Shown: positions 1 to 9,878, numbered from the stretch's first letter. The stretch is DNA of 47,017 nt from an uncultured Lachnospiraceae bacterium (GCA_947178125.1 CAMWXB010000029.1:1-47017), one strand, 5' to 3'. Notes: generated from the letters alone by a model not told the origin. Program-made: numbers and translations.

Positions 1-88
1 TCAGTTTGTATTCCACTTTCCCCCTTGGACGGGAATCTCGGTTTGCAATTCACGGCCGCCAAGTCCGCCAAGTCCGCGCCAAGTGCAG

Positions 89-122
89 AAAACCAACAGC
101 CTGATTTCAAGCTATTGGTTTT
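89..122. terminator. Hairpin terminator, probably bidirectional
   Basis: Inverted repeat AAAACCAA / TTGGTTTT, extended by AGC/GCT, around a roughly 10-base loop. A T-rich tail (TTTTCTTTTC) follows on the plus strand and a shorter TTTT on the minus strand. It lies 20 bases beyond the stop of the surface-protein gene. It could end that gene, or a plus-strand gene left of the window. Just before it is a short tandem of AAGTCCGCC-like units (about 60-85). Confidence 0.55.
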
Positions 123-142
123 CTTTTCTAATTCTTCGAAAT

Positions 143-3100
143 TTATACTGTCATTTCTTTCTCTCCGCTCTTTTTCCTGCGTAGAACGATGATTACAATA
201 ATGATACCTGCCACAGCAACCGTCAACCAGATCAGACTGACTATTCCCAGGAATTTCGGAGAGATATGGAACAATCCATACGCTATCCCGCCATTTCCTC
301 TGTCCGCTCCATCTGCCTCCCGGTACGCAATCGCATAGCTGGAGAACAAATCCGTAACGATCGTTATGGTCTCCGGCACCGCATCCATATCATTTAACAG
401 CGCATATCTTCCCTCATGGGCACGGATGATATAATACTCTCTGCCATCGCCCCAGAGTTCTTCCGGTATGCCGATCACAATCTCCAAAGGCTCCGTCGTT
501 TCCGCAACCGCATTCCAGCCGCCGTCCCCGGTCTTTATGTACACGGATATATCCACATAACCTCCCCTTGTCAATTCCGGAAGATACTTCCCGTATGCCT
601 CATAGCCTTTTTCCACTGTCTCCCTGTCCTGTGGCGGAATGCTCTGCGAGATATTTTTGATATCCACCCGAATTTCCAGGCTCTCCCCTTCATCCACATG
701 TTGTATCTGCTCCAGTGTCAGGACTGCATTGGCCACTGCGGCGGCATCGTTTATCCCGACCGTATACTGATCGTCCTCACAGACTACCGTGACAGTGACT
801 GTCCCCTCTCCAACCAGTAACCGGGTGGCTCCCGGTGCGTCCTCGGTCAGAGTGCCGATCACGACAGGCGCCTCCGTCTCACCAGATATCACGATTCTAC
901 CGTCGTCCGCTGCCGCCTGCACGGTCTGTACCGTTACGCTTTTCGTCTGCCATTCGCTTTCTGCCCGCTGTGCTCCTGCATCCCCGTTACCGGTTCCGTT
1001 GTCGGTGCCACTGTTACTGCTACTGCTGTTACCATTGCCGGCTCCATCCTTGCCGCCGCCACCGGTTCTAGTACTGTCACTGCTGATGGTGCCTTTGCCC
1101 GTGCCGCTGGTTCCATTGTTGCTTCCCGTTCCGGTTACGCCGCCCGTGCCGCTGGTATTGCCGCCATTGTTACCACCACTGCCATTGCTGCCGCCAATTC
1201 CACTGTTTCCACCGTTGCCGCCCGTGCCGGTATTTCCACTATTTCCGCTGTTACCGTTATCTCTACTGTCGCCGCCGCTGACGTTATCTCCATTGTCGCC
1301 GCTGCCAGACGGCAAATCTCCATCCTCGTTGTTGATAGCAGCCTTCAGCGTGAGCGTTGTGTTTACGAGCTTATAGTATCCAGACTCACTGCCTGTCAGC
1401 ACAAACCCTGTCACGGTCACGGGAATATCCTTCTTCGGCCCCTTATCTGTGAACACGGCCTCTAGTGTGCCGCCGAGCGCCACATCATCGTTCTCGATTA
1501 CACCGACGAGTGCCGGCTTCCCGTCCGCTTTCAGTGTGGCTTTTGTGGTCCCGTCGTAATTGCGGTTCTCCACCGCCAGGGTCCCCTTCTCAGCCGTCAC
1601 AGGTTTCTGTACCACCGTGAAGGCCGCCGTTTTCGTGCCTGTATAGTTCTTGCCTGTATAGGTCATCTCCACCAGATAGTCACCGGGAATGATGTTTCCA
1701 CTCCCGGACTTCGGCAGTTCATCCGCAGTTACCCACGATGTGCTGCTTTCTGCACGATAACGGTATGTATACGTCTGTTCCGTGTCAGTCACGGTCACGC
1801 TCCCCTCCGGGGCGGGCGTAGTCTGCGCCCCATAAGCCCAGCCGGATATGGAAAGATTCATCTGGGCATCTGTCAATGCATTCCTGTCAACAAATCCGAT
1901 CTCGATACTAACCGTATTTTCTCCCGTCGCCCATTCAGGCAGAGCTACCGTACCGCCTATGGTCTTACTGCCCACCGCCGCGCCGAAACCTGCGTCTAAG
2001 GCATCTGTCTTCCATGTGACCGGCCTACTCTCCGACCTCTGCGCATAACCGTCGGCTCCCGTATAAGTGACTGTGACTTCTTTCGGCAGCCATGCGTCCA
2101 CTTCCTCCTTAGTATAGCCGCCGGATTTTGGGGTCTGCATAAGAACGTCCGTTGTTTTGATTGCCACAGTTACTGGACTTACGGTCAGGATTACCTTCCC
2201 GACATCTGCATTTGCCGCCAAAGCATACTCATATGTTACACCCCCCTTGACATTAAATTCTCTGTCCGCCGTATAGTCCGCCCCGTTCGTCGCGTCATCA
2301 CTCGTCCCGTTGTCATATATTGCCTTTACGGTGCAATGTGCCTTCAGATAGTTGATCAGCTTATCTGCACTCTGGTTCGCGGTATCGTCCGCATAAATGT
2401 GCAGATTGTCCGGCGCTATCTCTAGTCTGGTATAGGCACGGTCCCTGAATTCAACCCGGATTCCCACTTCCGACTTCCCATCCTCTACGGGAACGGTATA
2501 CGACCATGTGCCCTTCCTGCCATCCTCATCCCATGTAATCTCCGGAATGATCTCCTCTCCGTCTATGATGATGACAGGAGTGGAGCCTTCTTCACAGGTC
2601 CCCGTATAGGTCACTGTGTCACCGTCCGCACTGGGTTTCCCCTCGGAAACGTCATTGCCCTCCTTTCCTGCACCCGCACCGTCGGTCTCCGGCTCCTTTA
2701 TGGTCACGTTCGTCCGTATCTGCGTCTTTGCAGGCTCGGAGGCAAAGCTGCCGGTCGTCGCCTGTTTCCGCACATAGAGGTCATACGCCGTATTCGGGGT
2801 AAGCCCCTTAAACGCTCCCGTGGTATTGGCGATGCTCCAGTCGGGAGTACCTCCTCTTGCTACAAGTACATACTCCTCCCCGTCAGCCGGATCGCTTACC
2901 GTCGCCGTGGTGTCGGTCACAGTCACCTTCTTCGGCGCGGAAGCGGCATGTCTGCCCGGAATGGTGATTACTGTCTCTTTGTTACTGCCGGGATATTTGA
3001 TTGTGATGATACTCCCCGGCTCCACAGGCAGGGAACCGTCCGCATTCGGTGTAATTTTTTTCCCGTCGGAATCATAGATTTCCACCTGATCTTTGATATC

Positions 3101-5806
3101 GTCAGGCAGCTTTACGGTTCCTCCCGAATAGTCTATGTCAAGGCCGTCCAGTGTGACATCCGGCGGGCTATCCTGTATGGTAAAACCTGCTCTGCGCTCA
3201 CCTGCGTAGTTGCCCTTGCCCATAATGACCACCTGCGCCTTGCTGGTGTCGGTGCTGACTGCTGTATTGTTCTGGTAGGTGACAGTATAATCTGTGCCCG
3301 CCGTCAATGTCTTGCTGCCGTCCTTCACGGTCACCGCTGGTCTGATTTCGTTTCCGGTGTACTGGTACGAAGTAGATGACAGCGTCACCGTTATCGAATT
3401 GTCTGTCAGCGGTTTTCCTGCAATGGTAAATGTCCTGCTCACGCTCACCGAACCACGCGAAAGGGTTGCCGTCGCTGTTCCGGCCGCCGTATTATTCGTA
3501 TAGCTGATCACAGGCTTGGTCGTTCCCAGCCATGATCCCCCGGTATAATTAACAGCAAACGGTTTGATTGCATTTCCATTATAAACATAAGGCCCATTTT
3601 GGGTCGTTTTAAATCCGGCTGTGACGGAATGACCACACCCATTCTTGCAAGATTCCGTAATGGTTCCCTGTGTGGTGTCTGCCGTATAGGTCAGGCTGTG
3701 TTCCGATGAGGCATTTGCGGTAATGGTAACATTTCCCGTGATTTTACTCCTAGAAATCGTCAGTTTACCATTTGTATAGGTATACGCATCAGAGCCAAGC
3801 TCCTTGCCGCCAATCTGGACAGTCACGGTTTGAGGGACGTGATATCCGTCTCCAGGCGTGAATGTTACCGTATAATCTCCGCTGCCGCCTACCTCTGCTG
3901 CACCATTGTGAGTACAATTCGTGGCATTGATAGTGACAGCCGCCGGGGTAAAGACCGGATATAATACGATTGGAGTTGTCCTTATGCTTGCCTCATCACC
4001 AGTACCCGGATTAACAGTAATTTCTGTAACCTTTTCCCCATTGCCACCGGATGTCTCCGACCATCCGGTCTGGACATAACCCGGTTTCGTCAACGACAAA
4101 TCCGTCTTTACAGTATACGTCCGCGGCGTAGTTCTATTTACTCTGCCACAATAAAAACTTTCTTCTTCCGGCACATCTCCAGTCGCACCGTCATTCTTAT
4201 AGGTTACGGTAACATAGCGAAAAGTCAATGTATTGTTTTGACTGGCAGGCACACTAAGACCTCCAATACCTGATTTACTACCATTCAGACAGGCATAACA
4301 GTCTCCGCCTTTCACAACAGTCCCCGTATAAACACCGCTGTTTGTTTCATTCGTCGAATAATATGTTTCGTCGCATAGCAGCTCAATCTTCTGTCCACTC
4401 CATCTTGAGCCGTTCCGCCACAAATTGACTGTTATAGTAACAGTCTGTGCCTCTGCGGTAACGGCAATCCCTTCCGCAAGCTGCCCCGCCAGTTCCACCC
4501 ATGCCGCCAGTTTGACAAACGCCTCCGTCGGAATCAATGCCCGCTGTTCTTCCGTCAGCGCCTCATACATTTCCCACAGCTCAAGTGCCTCCGCCGTGTA
4601 CGCGGAAAGCTCGTCCATCCACGCCTCGTACTCCTCTTCCGCTTCCACGTCCGGCTCATCCACAAGGTAATCTTCCGCCTCCGGCAGCACAGTGATCCGT
4701 GTAAGCAGTTCCTGTACCACCGGATTCGTTTCCTGCACTGTCACGGAGTCCGTTTCCTGCACCGTCACCGTGATCTGAGGCAGGCTCACACCCTCCGCGA
4801 GCGTATAGCCTTCCGGCAGGACAGCCGTAAAGACATAGGTTCCTTCCACATTGCCATCATAGGCGGGCTCCGACTGCCATGTGACGCCCTTTATCATGAC
4901 GCTCTCTTCTTCTCTTTCCATAGTCTGTGGGTCCGACGAAGCCTCTGGCTCCGCCATGTAGACAGGCATGAAAAATACACCGCGCTGCACGGTTAGCTCG
5001 CCGTCGTTTCCTTTTGCAGTCTCACCCGCATCTTCCGCGTCGCCCACGGGCGTACTGTCATTCTGCGACTCCGCATCGCTGCTGTCGCCGTCTAATTCTG
5101 CTGTACCGTCACTGGTTTCAGCTTCCGTATTCCCACCGTCGCTTTCTTCGCCCGTATTCCCGGCATCACTACTCCCGCCGTCGCTTTCTTCAGCCGTATT
5201 CCCGGCATCACCGGTTCCGTCGCCTGATTCCCCGGCACCACCGTTTCCTTCACTCGGATTCACAATATCACCAGTTCCGCCCTCGGTTTCTTCACCTGGA
5301 TTTCCGACATCACCGTTTCCTTCACCCGATTCTCCTGCGCCGCCATTTCCTTCATCCGCATTTCCGGTATCACCGCTTCCGCTTTCTTCCCCTGTACTCC
5401 CGGCATCACCGGTTCCGTCGCCCGGCTCTCCCGTGCCGTCCTCCGGTTTCTCCGGTTGGTTTCCCTTTCCGTCCTCCGCATCTCCCGGCTTATTCGTGTC
5501 CTCTCCGTTTGCATCCCCCGACGAATCTTTGTCCTCCGGCGCTGCCGCAAATGCTTCCAGCGTGTTGGGCAGGGCCAGTTCTTCCTCCCCTGTTCCAAGC
5601 GGTACAGTCTGCTCCCGCACTTCCACCGGCAGTTCCCCGAAACTGGACACATACACGGTGCTGTCCACCCACTCCGTCGCAAGCGTAGAGAGTGCCGTCA
5701 GGATATCCGGACAGGTCGTTGCCAGCAGGCATACACATAGCACGACCGCCACGATACGCAAGCGTTTTCTCCTTCTCGATTTGATCCATGCACGTTGTTC
5801 ATCCAT
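143..5806 (-). CDS. Large membrane-anchored surface protein, Gly/Ser-rich
   Basis: 1887 residues, extracellular by topology. Residues 1-40 are a basic patch plus a hydrophobic segment, likely an uncleaved anchor or long signal. Residues about 95-270 are low complexity (Gly, Glu, Asp, Ser, Asn; repeated GNxGEES-like units). A helical acidic stretch with ALTEEQRALIP (about 395-450) resembles spacer regions of Lachnospiraceae surface proteins. The middle is made of beta-rich Ig-like modules. Near 1370-1450 is a YDG-type module (NRNYDGTTKATL). A second Gly/Asn/Ser linker follows (about 1470-1590), then a globular part, one membrane helix (about 1858-1880) and an RRKKSGEKE tail. There is no LPxTG signal, so anchoring is by the C-terminal helix rather than sortase. 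GGGAGG lies 10 bases before the ATG. The ligand is unknown; adhesion or sensing is only a guess. Confidence 0.85.
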   Translation of the reverse strand: MDEQRAWIKSRRRKRLRIVAVVLCVCLLATTCPDILTALSTLATEWVDSTVYVSSFGELPVEVREQTVPLGTGEEELALPNTLEAFAAAPEDKDSSGDANGEDTNKPGDAEDGKGNQPEKPEDGTGEPGDGTGDAGSTGEESGSGDTGNADEGNGGAGESGEGNGDVGNPGEETEGGTGDIVNPSEGNGGAGESGDGTGDAGNTAEESDGGSSDAGNTGEESDGGNTEAETSDGTAELDGDSSDAESQNDSTPVGDAEDAGETAKGNDGELTVQRGVFFMPVYMAEPEASSDPQTMEREEESVMIKGVTWQSEPAYDGNVEGTYVFTAVLPEGYTLAEGVSLPQITVTVQETDSVTVQETNPVVQELLTRITVLPEAEDYLVDEPDVEAEEEYEAWMDELSAYTAEALELWEMYEALTEEQRALIPTEAFVKLAAWVELAGQLAEGIAVTAEAQTVTITVNLWRNGSRWSGQKIELLCDETYYSTNETNSGVYTGTVVKGGDCYACLNGSKSGIGGLSVPASQNNTLTFRYVTVTYKNDGATGDVPEEESFYCGRVNRTTPRTYTVKTDLSLTKPGYVQTGWSETSGGNGEKVTEITVNPGTGDEASIRTTPIVLYPVFTPAAVTINATNCTHNGAAEVGGSGDYTVTFTPGDGYHVPQTVTVQIGGKELGSDAYTYTNGKLTISRSKITGNVTITANASSEHSLTYTADTTQGTITESCKNGCGHSVTAGFKTTQNGPYVYNGNAIKPFAVNYTGGSWLGTTKPVISYTNNTAAGTATATLSRGSVSVSRTFTIAGKPLTDNSITVTLSSTSYQYTGNEIRPAVTVKDGSKTLTAGTDYTVTYQNNTAVSTDTSKAQVVIMGKGNYAGERRAGFTIQDSPPDVTLDGLDIDYSGGTVKLPDDIKDQVEIYDSDGKKITPNADGSLPVEPGSIITIKYPGSNKETVITIPGRHAASAPKKVTVTDTTATVSDPADGEEYVLVARGGTPDWSIANTTGAFKGLTPNTAYDLYVRKQATTGSFASEPAKTQIRTNVTIKEPETDGAGAGKEGNDVSEGKPSADGDTVTYTGTCEEGSTPVIIIDGEEIIPEITWDEDGRKGTWSYTVPVEDGKSEVGIRVEFRDRAYTRLEIAPDNLHIYADDTANQSADKLINYLKAHCTVKAIYDNGTSDDATNGADYTADREFNVKGGVTYEYALAANADVGKVILTVSPVTVAIKTTDVLMQTPKSGGYTKEEVDAWLPKEVTVTYTGADGYAQRSESRPVTWKTDALDAGFGAAVGSKTIGGTVALPEWATGENTVSIEIGFVDRNALTDAQMNLSISGWAYGAQTTPAPEGSVTVTDTEQTYTYRYRAESSTSWVTADELPKSGSGNIIPGDYLVEMTYTGKNYTGTKTAAFTVVQKPVTAEKGTLAVENRNYDGTTKATLKADGKPALVGVIENDDVALGGTLEAVFTDKGPKKDIPVTVTGFVLTGSESGYYKLVNTTLTLKAAINNEDGDLPSGSGDNGDNVSGGDSRDNGNSGNSGNTGTGGNGGNSGIGGSNGSGGNNGGNTSGTGGVTGTGSNNGTSGTGKGTISSDSTRTGGGGKDGAGNGNSSSSNSGTDNGTGNGDAGAQRAESEWQTKSVTVQTVQAAADDGRIVISGETEAPVVIGTLTEDAPGATRLLVGEGTVTVTVVCEDDQYTVGINDAAAVANAVLTLEQIQHVDEGESLEIRVDIKNISQSIPPQDRETVEKGYEAYGKYLPELTRGGYVDISVYIKTGDGGWNAVAETTEPLEIVIGIPEELWGDGREYYIIRAHEGRYALLNDMDAVPETITIVTDLFSSYAIAYREADGADRGNGGIAYGLFHISPKFLGIVSLIWLTVAVAGIIIVIIVLRRKKSGEKEMTV

Positions 5807-5930
5807 AAGTTATGTACCTCCCTGTTGTATACGGTTTATGACTCTGCTTCATCAGAAAAAGAGCATACTACGCCCTTGCTTGCTAAAGATTCATTTTTCT
5901 TCTGCCATTTCCTATCAATCCTTTTTATTC

Positions 5931-5965
5931 AAATTGATATAGATTTAGCTCAACTATATCAATTT
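5931..5965. repeat. Perfect 12-bp inverted repeat upstream of surface gene
   Basis: Arms AAATTGATATAG and CTATATCAATTT match perfectly around an 11-base spacer, about 125 bp upstream of the surface-protein start. No T-run follows on either strand, so a terminator is unlikely. A regulator binding site is possible. It sits in the 357-bp gap 5807-6163, which otherwise holds AT-rich sequence and the GH1 terminator. Confidence 0.5.
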
Positions 5966-6037
5966 CAGAATAAAATAGGGACTGTTATGGTACGGATTGC
6001 ACTTTTTGAAGTATAAATTGTGAATTGGGGAGTTTTT

Positions 6038-6103
6038 TTAAAGAAAAGGAGGTCGCCAAGTGTTCCTCCGGGATACACAATGTGTGAACCGAAACACTGG
6101 CGA
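6038..6103 (-). terminator. Probable terminator of the GH1 gene
   Basis: Inverted arms TCGCCAAGTGTT (6053-6064) and AACACTGGCGA (6093-6103) pair with one bulge and enclose a small CACA/TGTG stem. On the minus strand the stem is followed by a pyrimidine run (CCTCCTTTTCTTT). It lies about 60 bases beyond the GH1 stop. Confidence 0.45.
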
Positions 6104-6163
6104 TACGTTTTACCGTACTCCTCCCAGAACTGATGTTATCAACAAAAAGAGAATGGGCGGAAA

Positions 6164-7549
6164 TTACTTCCGCGTATCTGCGGGATGATTGATATGCAGC
6201 GAACCGCCGTTTGTTTCGATGACTTTCCGATACCAATATGCGGAATCCTTCGCAATCCGCTCCTGCGTCGTGAAGTCTACATAGACGATACCAAATCGCT
6301 CCGTATATCCTTTATCCCATTCAAAATTATCCATAAAAGTCCAGAGAAAATATCCTCTGACATCGGCTCCGTCATCGTTCGCCTTTTGCAGTGCCGACAG
6401 ATACCGGTCAAGAAAGTCAATCCTGTTCGGGTCATGCACCTGTCCGTCATAAGAGACGACATCGTGGCAGGACATCCCGTTTTCCGTAATATAAACAGGC
6501 AGTTTATAACGCTCATACAGGAACTTGACGCCCCAGTAAAAGCATTCCGGCGTGACAGGCCAGCCCGCGGCCGTTCTGGGATAGCCCGGCTCTCTCTTCA
6601 CATACTCCGGTTCTCCGTCCGCACCTGCCCGTATTATATAGCCATTATAGATATTCTGTCCCATGAAATCAAGCGGCTGTGCAATGAGCTCCATATCCTC
6701 CTTCGTGATAACGGGAAGATATTCTTTGAACCGCTCCAATCCCTCCGCAGGATATTCCCCAAGAAATACCGGGTCGGAGAACCAGGCCACGTTCCATGTC
6801 CAGTTATCCATTGGATTTTGCAGGGAAAAAAGGACTTTCCTCGCCGCTTCCACATCTTCCGGGCGCTCGGACGCGGGATATGCCATGCCGCAGGTCGGCG
6901 CATATCCTACCTGAATAGGACGTTTTGCATATTTCCGCAGAGAAATAACTGCTTTTCCGTGCGCCCGCAGCGCATTATGCGCCACCTGAAAAGTCTCCGC
7001 ATAACTCAATTTCTGCCCGGGTGCATGAACACCGGAAAGGTGCCCAAGTCCGACGAAACACTGAGGCTCATTCAATGTAATGAAATATTCACAAAGGTCG
7101 GAAAAATTCTCGGCAACGACTTTCGCATACTCACCGAACCACCCGATAATGTCCTCGTTCAGCCATCCGCCTTTGTCCTGAACTGCCTGCGGCAGTTCCC
7201 AATGATACATCGTCAGATACGGCTCGATGCCATTCCTGCGCATCTCCGTCATCATATCGCGGTATAATGCGACCGCCTTTTCATTGACCTTTCCTGTACC
7301 CTCCGGCAGAATCCTCGCCCAGCTGACAGAAAAACGATAAGCTTTGATACCGAGTTTCCGCATCAGCGCATAATCTTCCCGGTAACGGTGGATATGGTCG
7401 CACGCCGTATAAGCGGTCTGACCGTCTAAAATATGCCCTTCCTCCGTAAAGGTATCCCAAATGGACGTGCCGCAGCCATCTTCCTTATCCCGGCCTTCTA
7501 CCTGATAAGCGCTGCCCGCAACGCCCCATACAAAATCTTCTCTGAACAT
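6164..7549 (-). CDS. GH1 family beta-glucosidase
   Basis: A cytoplasmic retaining glycosidase that hydrolyses beta-glucosides. The (beta/alpha)8 fold is shown by the opening FREDFVWGVAGSAYQVEG, the acid/base motif TLNEP (Glu at about residue 161) and the nucleophile motif YITENG. WTFMDNFEWDKGY near the end is also typical. No signal peptide is seen. The length, 461 residues, is normal for the family. The reading frame is open upstream to a TTG at 7612, and an ATG at 7561 is also possible. I chose 7549 because family members begin within a few residues of this motif. No PTS or transporter gene is adjacent, and I see no clear 6-phospho-sugar signature, so a plain beta-glucosidase fits best. Confidence 0.9.
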   Translation of the reverse strand: MFREDFVWGVAGSAYQVEGRDKEDGCGTSIWDTFTEEGHILDGQTAYTACDHIHRYREDYALMRKLGIKAYRFSVSWARILPEGTGKVNEKAVALYRDMMTEMRRNGIEPYLTMYHWELPQAVQDKGGWLNEDIIGWFGEYAKVVAENFSDLCEYFITLNEPQCFVGLGHLSGVHAPGQKLSYAETFQVAHNALRAHGKAVISLRKYAKRPIQVGYAPTCGMAYPASERPEDVEAARKVLFSLQNPMDNWTWNVAWFSDPVFLGEYPAEGLERFKEYLPVITKEDMELIAQPLDFMGQNIYNGYIIRAGADGEPEYVKREPGYPRTAAGWPVTPECFYWGVKFLYERYKLPVYITENGMSCHDVVSYDGQVHDPNRIDFLDRYLSALQKANDDGADVRGYFLWTFMDNFEWDKGYTERFGIVYVDFTTQERIAKDSAYWYRKVIETNGGSLHINHPADTRK

Positions 7550-7662
7550 CCGATTAACCATGCCTTTCTCATTCGATACCTCTATTGTACTATTCCCGTA
7601 CCGAAAGAACAAGACATATTTGAGCGGAATAAATTCGAATGAGGAATGCCCGTATTTTGGGC

Positions 7663-7676
7663 GTTCTTCTCACACT
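7663..7676. repeat. 14-bp repeat shared with the nrdD 3' end
   Basis: The 14-mer AGTGTGAGAAGAAC (minus strand) overlaps the TAG stop of the GerA-family gene. The identical 14-mer follows the TAA stop of nrdD at 10534-10547. A GCCC/GGGC hairpin follows here. It may mark the edge of a dispersed intergenic repeat. Confidence 0.4.
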
Positions 7677-9201
7677 ACTCTCTCGACTCCGGCAGGCGCA
7701 GGCGCAGGAAGCGTTTCGCCAGCTGTTTCAGGTTAAACGGCAGAATCGGATAAATATAGCTTTGTCCCGACAATGTCTTGTTACAGACAATGGACAGGAT
7801 CAAAATGATGATTGCCGCAACATAACCGTACACCCCGAAAAGCGCCGTCAGGATCAAGTTCAGAATCCGCATGAACTTCAGCGCATAACCGAGTTCGTAG
7901 CTGGACTGGGTATAATTGGCGATTGCCACAAACGCCATATATAACATGACCTCCGAATTAAACCAGCCGCTGTTGACGGAAAACTCTCCGAGTACGAGGG
8001 CCGCCATGACACTTAACGGCGTACTCAGCATATTCGGCGTATTAATGGCCGCGAGCTTTAATCCGTCAATTGCAAGTTCCAGCAATAGAAACTGTACAAT
8101 GAGCGGTATGTTGGAAGTTTCTTTCACCATAATGAACCGAAAGGATTCCGGTATCCATTCGGGTCTCTGCATCAATAACAAAAAGGTCGGCGTAATCAGA
8201 TAAGTCATAAGTCCGATCAGAAAACGGGAAAGCCGCAGATAGGTTCCCGTGATCGGCGGAAAATAATAATCATCCGCTTCTTCCACGATATCGAAAATAG
8301 AAGTCGGCACGATCATTGCTGACGGCGAATTGTCCACCAGGATAATGATATCGCCTTCCAGAATCTGCGCCGATGCCGTATCCGGCCGTTCCGTAAATTT
8401 GAACTTGGGAAAAGGATTGAACCAGTTCCGCTGATAAAGGCATTCCGCCAGACTTTCCTGATTCATCGTCAGCGCGTCCACCTTGATTTCCGAAATCCGT
8501 TTTTTGATCTTGTCCAGAAATTTATGGTCTACCCGATTATCCATGTAACAAAGGACGATATCCGTCCGGGAACTTTTGCCCGCATTCATCATTTCCATGC
8601 GAAGTTCCGTACTCCGTATCCTGCGTCGTATCAACGCCGTATTGAAAACGACCGTTTCCACAAAACCGTCCTTGGAACCGCGCAGCGTCTTATCCTTTTC
8701 CGGTTCCGACACGCTTCTTGCCGGATAAGTTCTGGAATCGATTAAGACACATCTGTCATATCCGTCGATAAAAAGCGCAAAGACACCGGATAGGATATTA
8801 TAAAAAATATCGCTCCACTTGTCTTTTAAATCCACCTCTACATAGGGCGTCGCCCGTTTTGCCATCTCGTAGGCACTGTCCGGCATATTTTCCGGTTTCA
8901 AATCGATAAAATACTGCAGGATCTTCATCATCAATTCATCCTTGCAGAAACCGTCTATAAAATAAATGCACGCCTGTCTGCCGCCCACATTGATCACCCT
9001 GTAAACAACGTCAAAGCTCATATCCGGCTTTAACCGCGCCGACAGATAGCGCATACTTTCTTCTAACGAAGTCGTCATGACCTCATTGTCTGACGTCTTT
9101 GTATTTTCCTGATTCTGATTCGTATTTTGCACAGATAAAAACTCCTTCCGAAACATTTTTCTTAGTATGTCCGGGAAGGAGCCTTTTATTCTTCTTTTCA
9201 A
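7675..9201 (-). CDS. GerA-family spore membrane protein, SpoVAF-like
   Basis: 508 residues with the GerA/SpoVAF layout. There is a soluble N-terminal domain (about 1-290), the conserved stretch NPFPKFKFTERPD...ILEGDIIILVDNSPS near 265-305, and about five membrane helices from 325 to 485. GerA A-subunits sense germinants at the inner spore membrane; SpoVAF is a related protein linked to the dipicolinate channel. The phrase DNSPSAMIVPTSIFDIVEEADDYY and the lack of gerB or gerC neighbours favour a SpoVAF-like orphan. The start is a TTG with GGAGG only 4 bases upstream. The next ATG (9156) has no ribosome site. The stop is TAG. Confidence 0.85.
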   Translation of the reverse strand: MKRRIKGSFPDILRKMFRKEFLSVQNTNQNQENTKTSDNEVMTTSLEESMRYLSARLKPDMSFDVVYRVINVGGRQACIYFIDGFCKDELMMKILQYFIDLKPENMPDSAYEMAKRATPYVEVDLKDKWSDIFYNILSGVFALFIDGYDRCVLIDSRTYPARSVSEPEKDKTLRGSKDGFVETVVFNTALIRRRIRSTELRMEMMNAGKSSRTDIVLCYMDNRVDHKFLDKIKKRISEIKVDALTMNQESLAECLYQRNWFNPFPKFKFTERPDTASAQILEGDIIILVDNSPSAMIVPTSIFDIVEEADDYYFPPITGTYLRLSRFLIGLMTYLITPTFLLLMQRPEWIPESFRFIMVKETSNIPLIVQFLLLELAIDGLKLAAINTPNMLSTPLSVMAALVLGEFSVNSGWFNSEVMLYMAFVAIANYTQSSYELGYALKFMRILNLILTALFGVYGYVAAIIILILSIVCNKTLSGQSYIYPILPFNLKQLAKRFLRLRLPESRE

Positions 9202-9401
9202 TAACCTCCATGCCGCCTCTTAATGGCACAGACCATCAATCTGACTATCACAAATCATTTCAATCCGATACCCTTTAAGACTTCATTTGTCGTAATACCA
9301 TCATATTCGTATGTAAGTTCATGCAGGGCAAACGGCAACAATTCTCTATTTTCCAACGTACCAAATCCGTTGACTAAGGCGGCTGCCGTTTTCCGGTCTC
9401 T

Positions 9402-9842
9402 TTACTGTTTTCCGGTGCTGCCATGTCCGCCCCTGTCCGCATTGTCAAGATGCTCCACCTCATCAAAGAAAAGTTTCGGCTGATTCTCCATAATACGGAA
9501 TTGACAGATTCTGTCGTTGACATGAATCTGTGTATCGCGCACCGCATAGACCGGCATGAACCACTGGTCATTGTCCCCACAGTAGGAACAGTCGATAACG
9601 CCCTGATGATTGGTCTGGATAATGCCAAAATTCTTAAAGGTGGAACTCCTCGGCACGACATGTGCTTCATAGCCTTTCGGAAGTTCCATCGCTATGCCAA
9701 GCGGAATCAATTTAAACTCGCCTTTCTGCAGCGTGACCTCTTCTGCGGCACGCAAATCAATCCAGTCCGATTTGCCGTCGATGTATGTCAGTTTTTCTAT
9801 TTTGTCCGAAAAATATTTAATCTTGATCGTTTTTGTTTCCAT
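9402..9842 (-). CDS. dut: dUTP diphosphatase
   Basis: 146 residues. It hydrolyses dUTP to dUMP and pyrophosphate, keeping uracil out of DNA and feeding thymidylate synthesis. Trimeric dUTPase motifs are visible: the DLRA region (motif 1), [10 protein letters not shown] (motif 2), [12 protein letters not shown] (motif 3, with the catalytic Asp), DRICQFRI (motif 4) and the Gly-rich tail RGGHGSTG (motif 5). It lies 36 bases after nrdG and is probably cotranscribed with nrdD and nrdG, grouping deoxynucleotide synthesis with dUTP clean-up. The 200 bases between its stop and the GerA-family gene hold no gene. Confidence 0.93.
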   Translation of the reverse strand: METKTIKIKYFSDKIEKLTYIDGKSDWIDLRAAEEVTLQKGEFKLIPLGIAMELPKGYEAHVVPRSSTFKNFGIIQTNHQGVIDCSYCGDNDQWFMPVYAVRDTQIHVNDRICQFRIMENQPKLFFDEVEHLDNADRGGHGSTGKQ

Positions 9843-9878
9843 GCTTTTTATCTACCTTCAGAATATATTCGTCTTCAC

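Noticed and set aside
60..85. AAGTCCGCC tandem units as a CRISPR or VNTR
   Set aside because: Only about three imperfect short units with no spacers.
1..88. Possible end of a plus-strand gene at the left edge
   Set aside because: Frames are open for short runs but carry no recognisable motif; too short to support a call.
789..1376. Leu/Pro-rich plus-strand frame of 195 codons, repeat-like
   Set aside because: Antisense of the Gly/Asn/Ser linker in the surface protein.
4968..5942. A 324-codon open frame on the plus strand
   Set aside because: It is the antisense shadow of the low-complexity part of the surface-protein gene, is dominated by Ser/Pro, and has no family resemblance.
6185..7267. 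A 360-codon open frame on the plus strand
   Set aside because: It is antisense to the GH1 gene, which carries both catalytic motifs.
9202..9290. A SigG promoter before the GerA-family gene
   Set aside because: TGATA and CATTAAG are present at plausible spacing but the -10 fits poorly.
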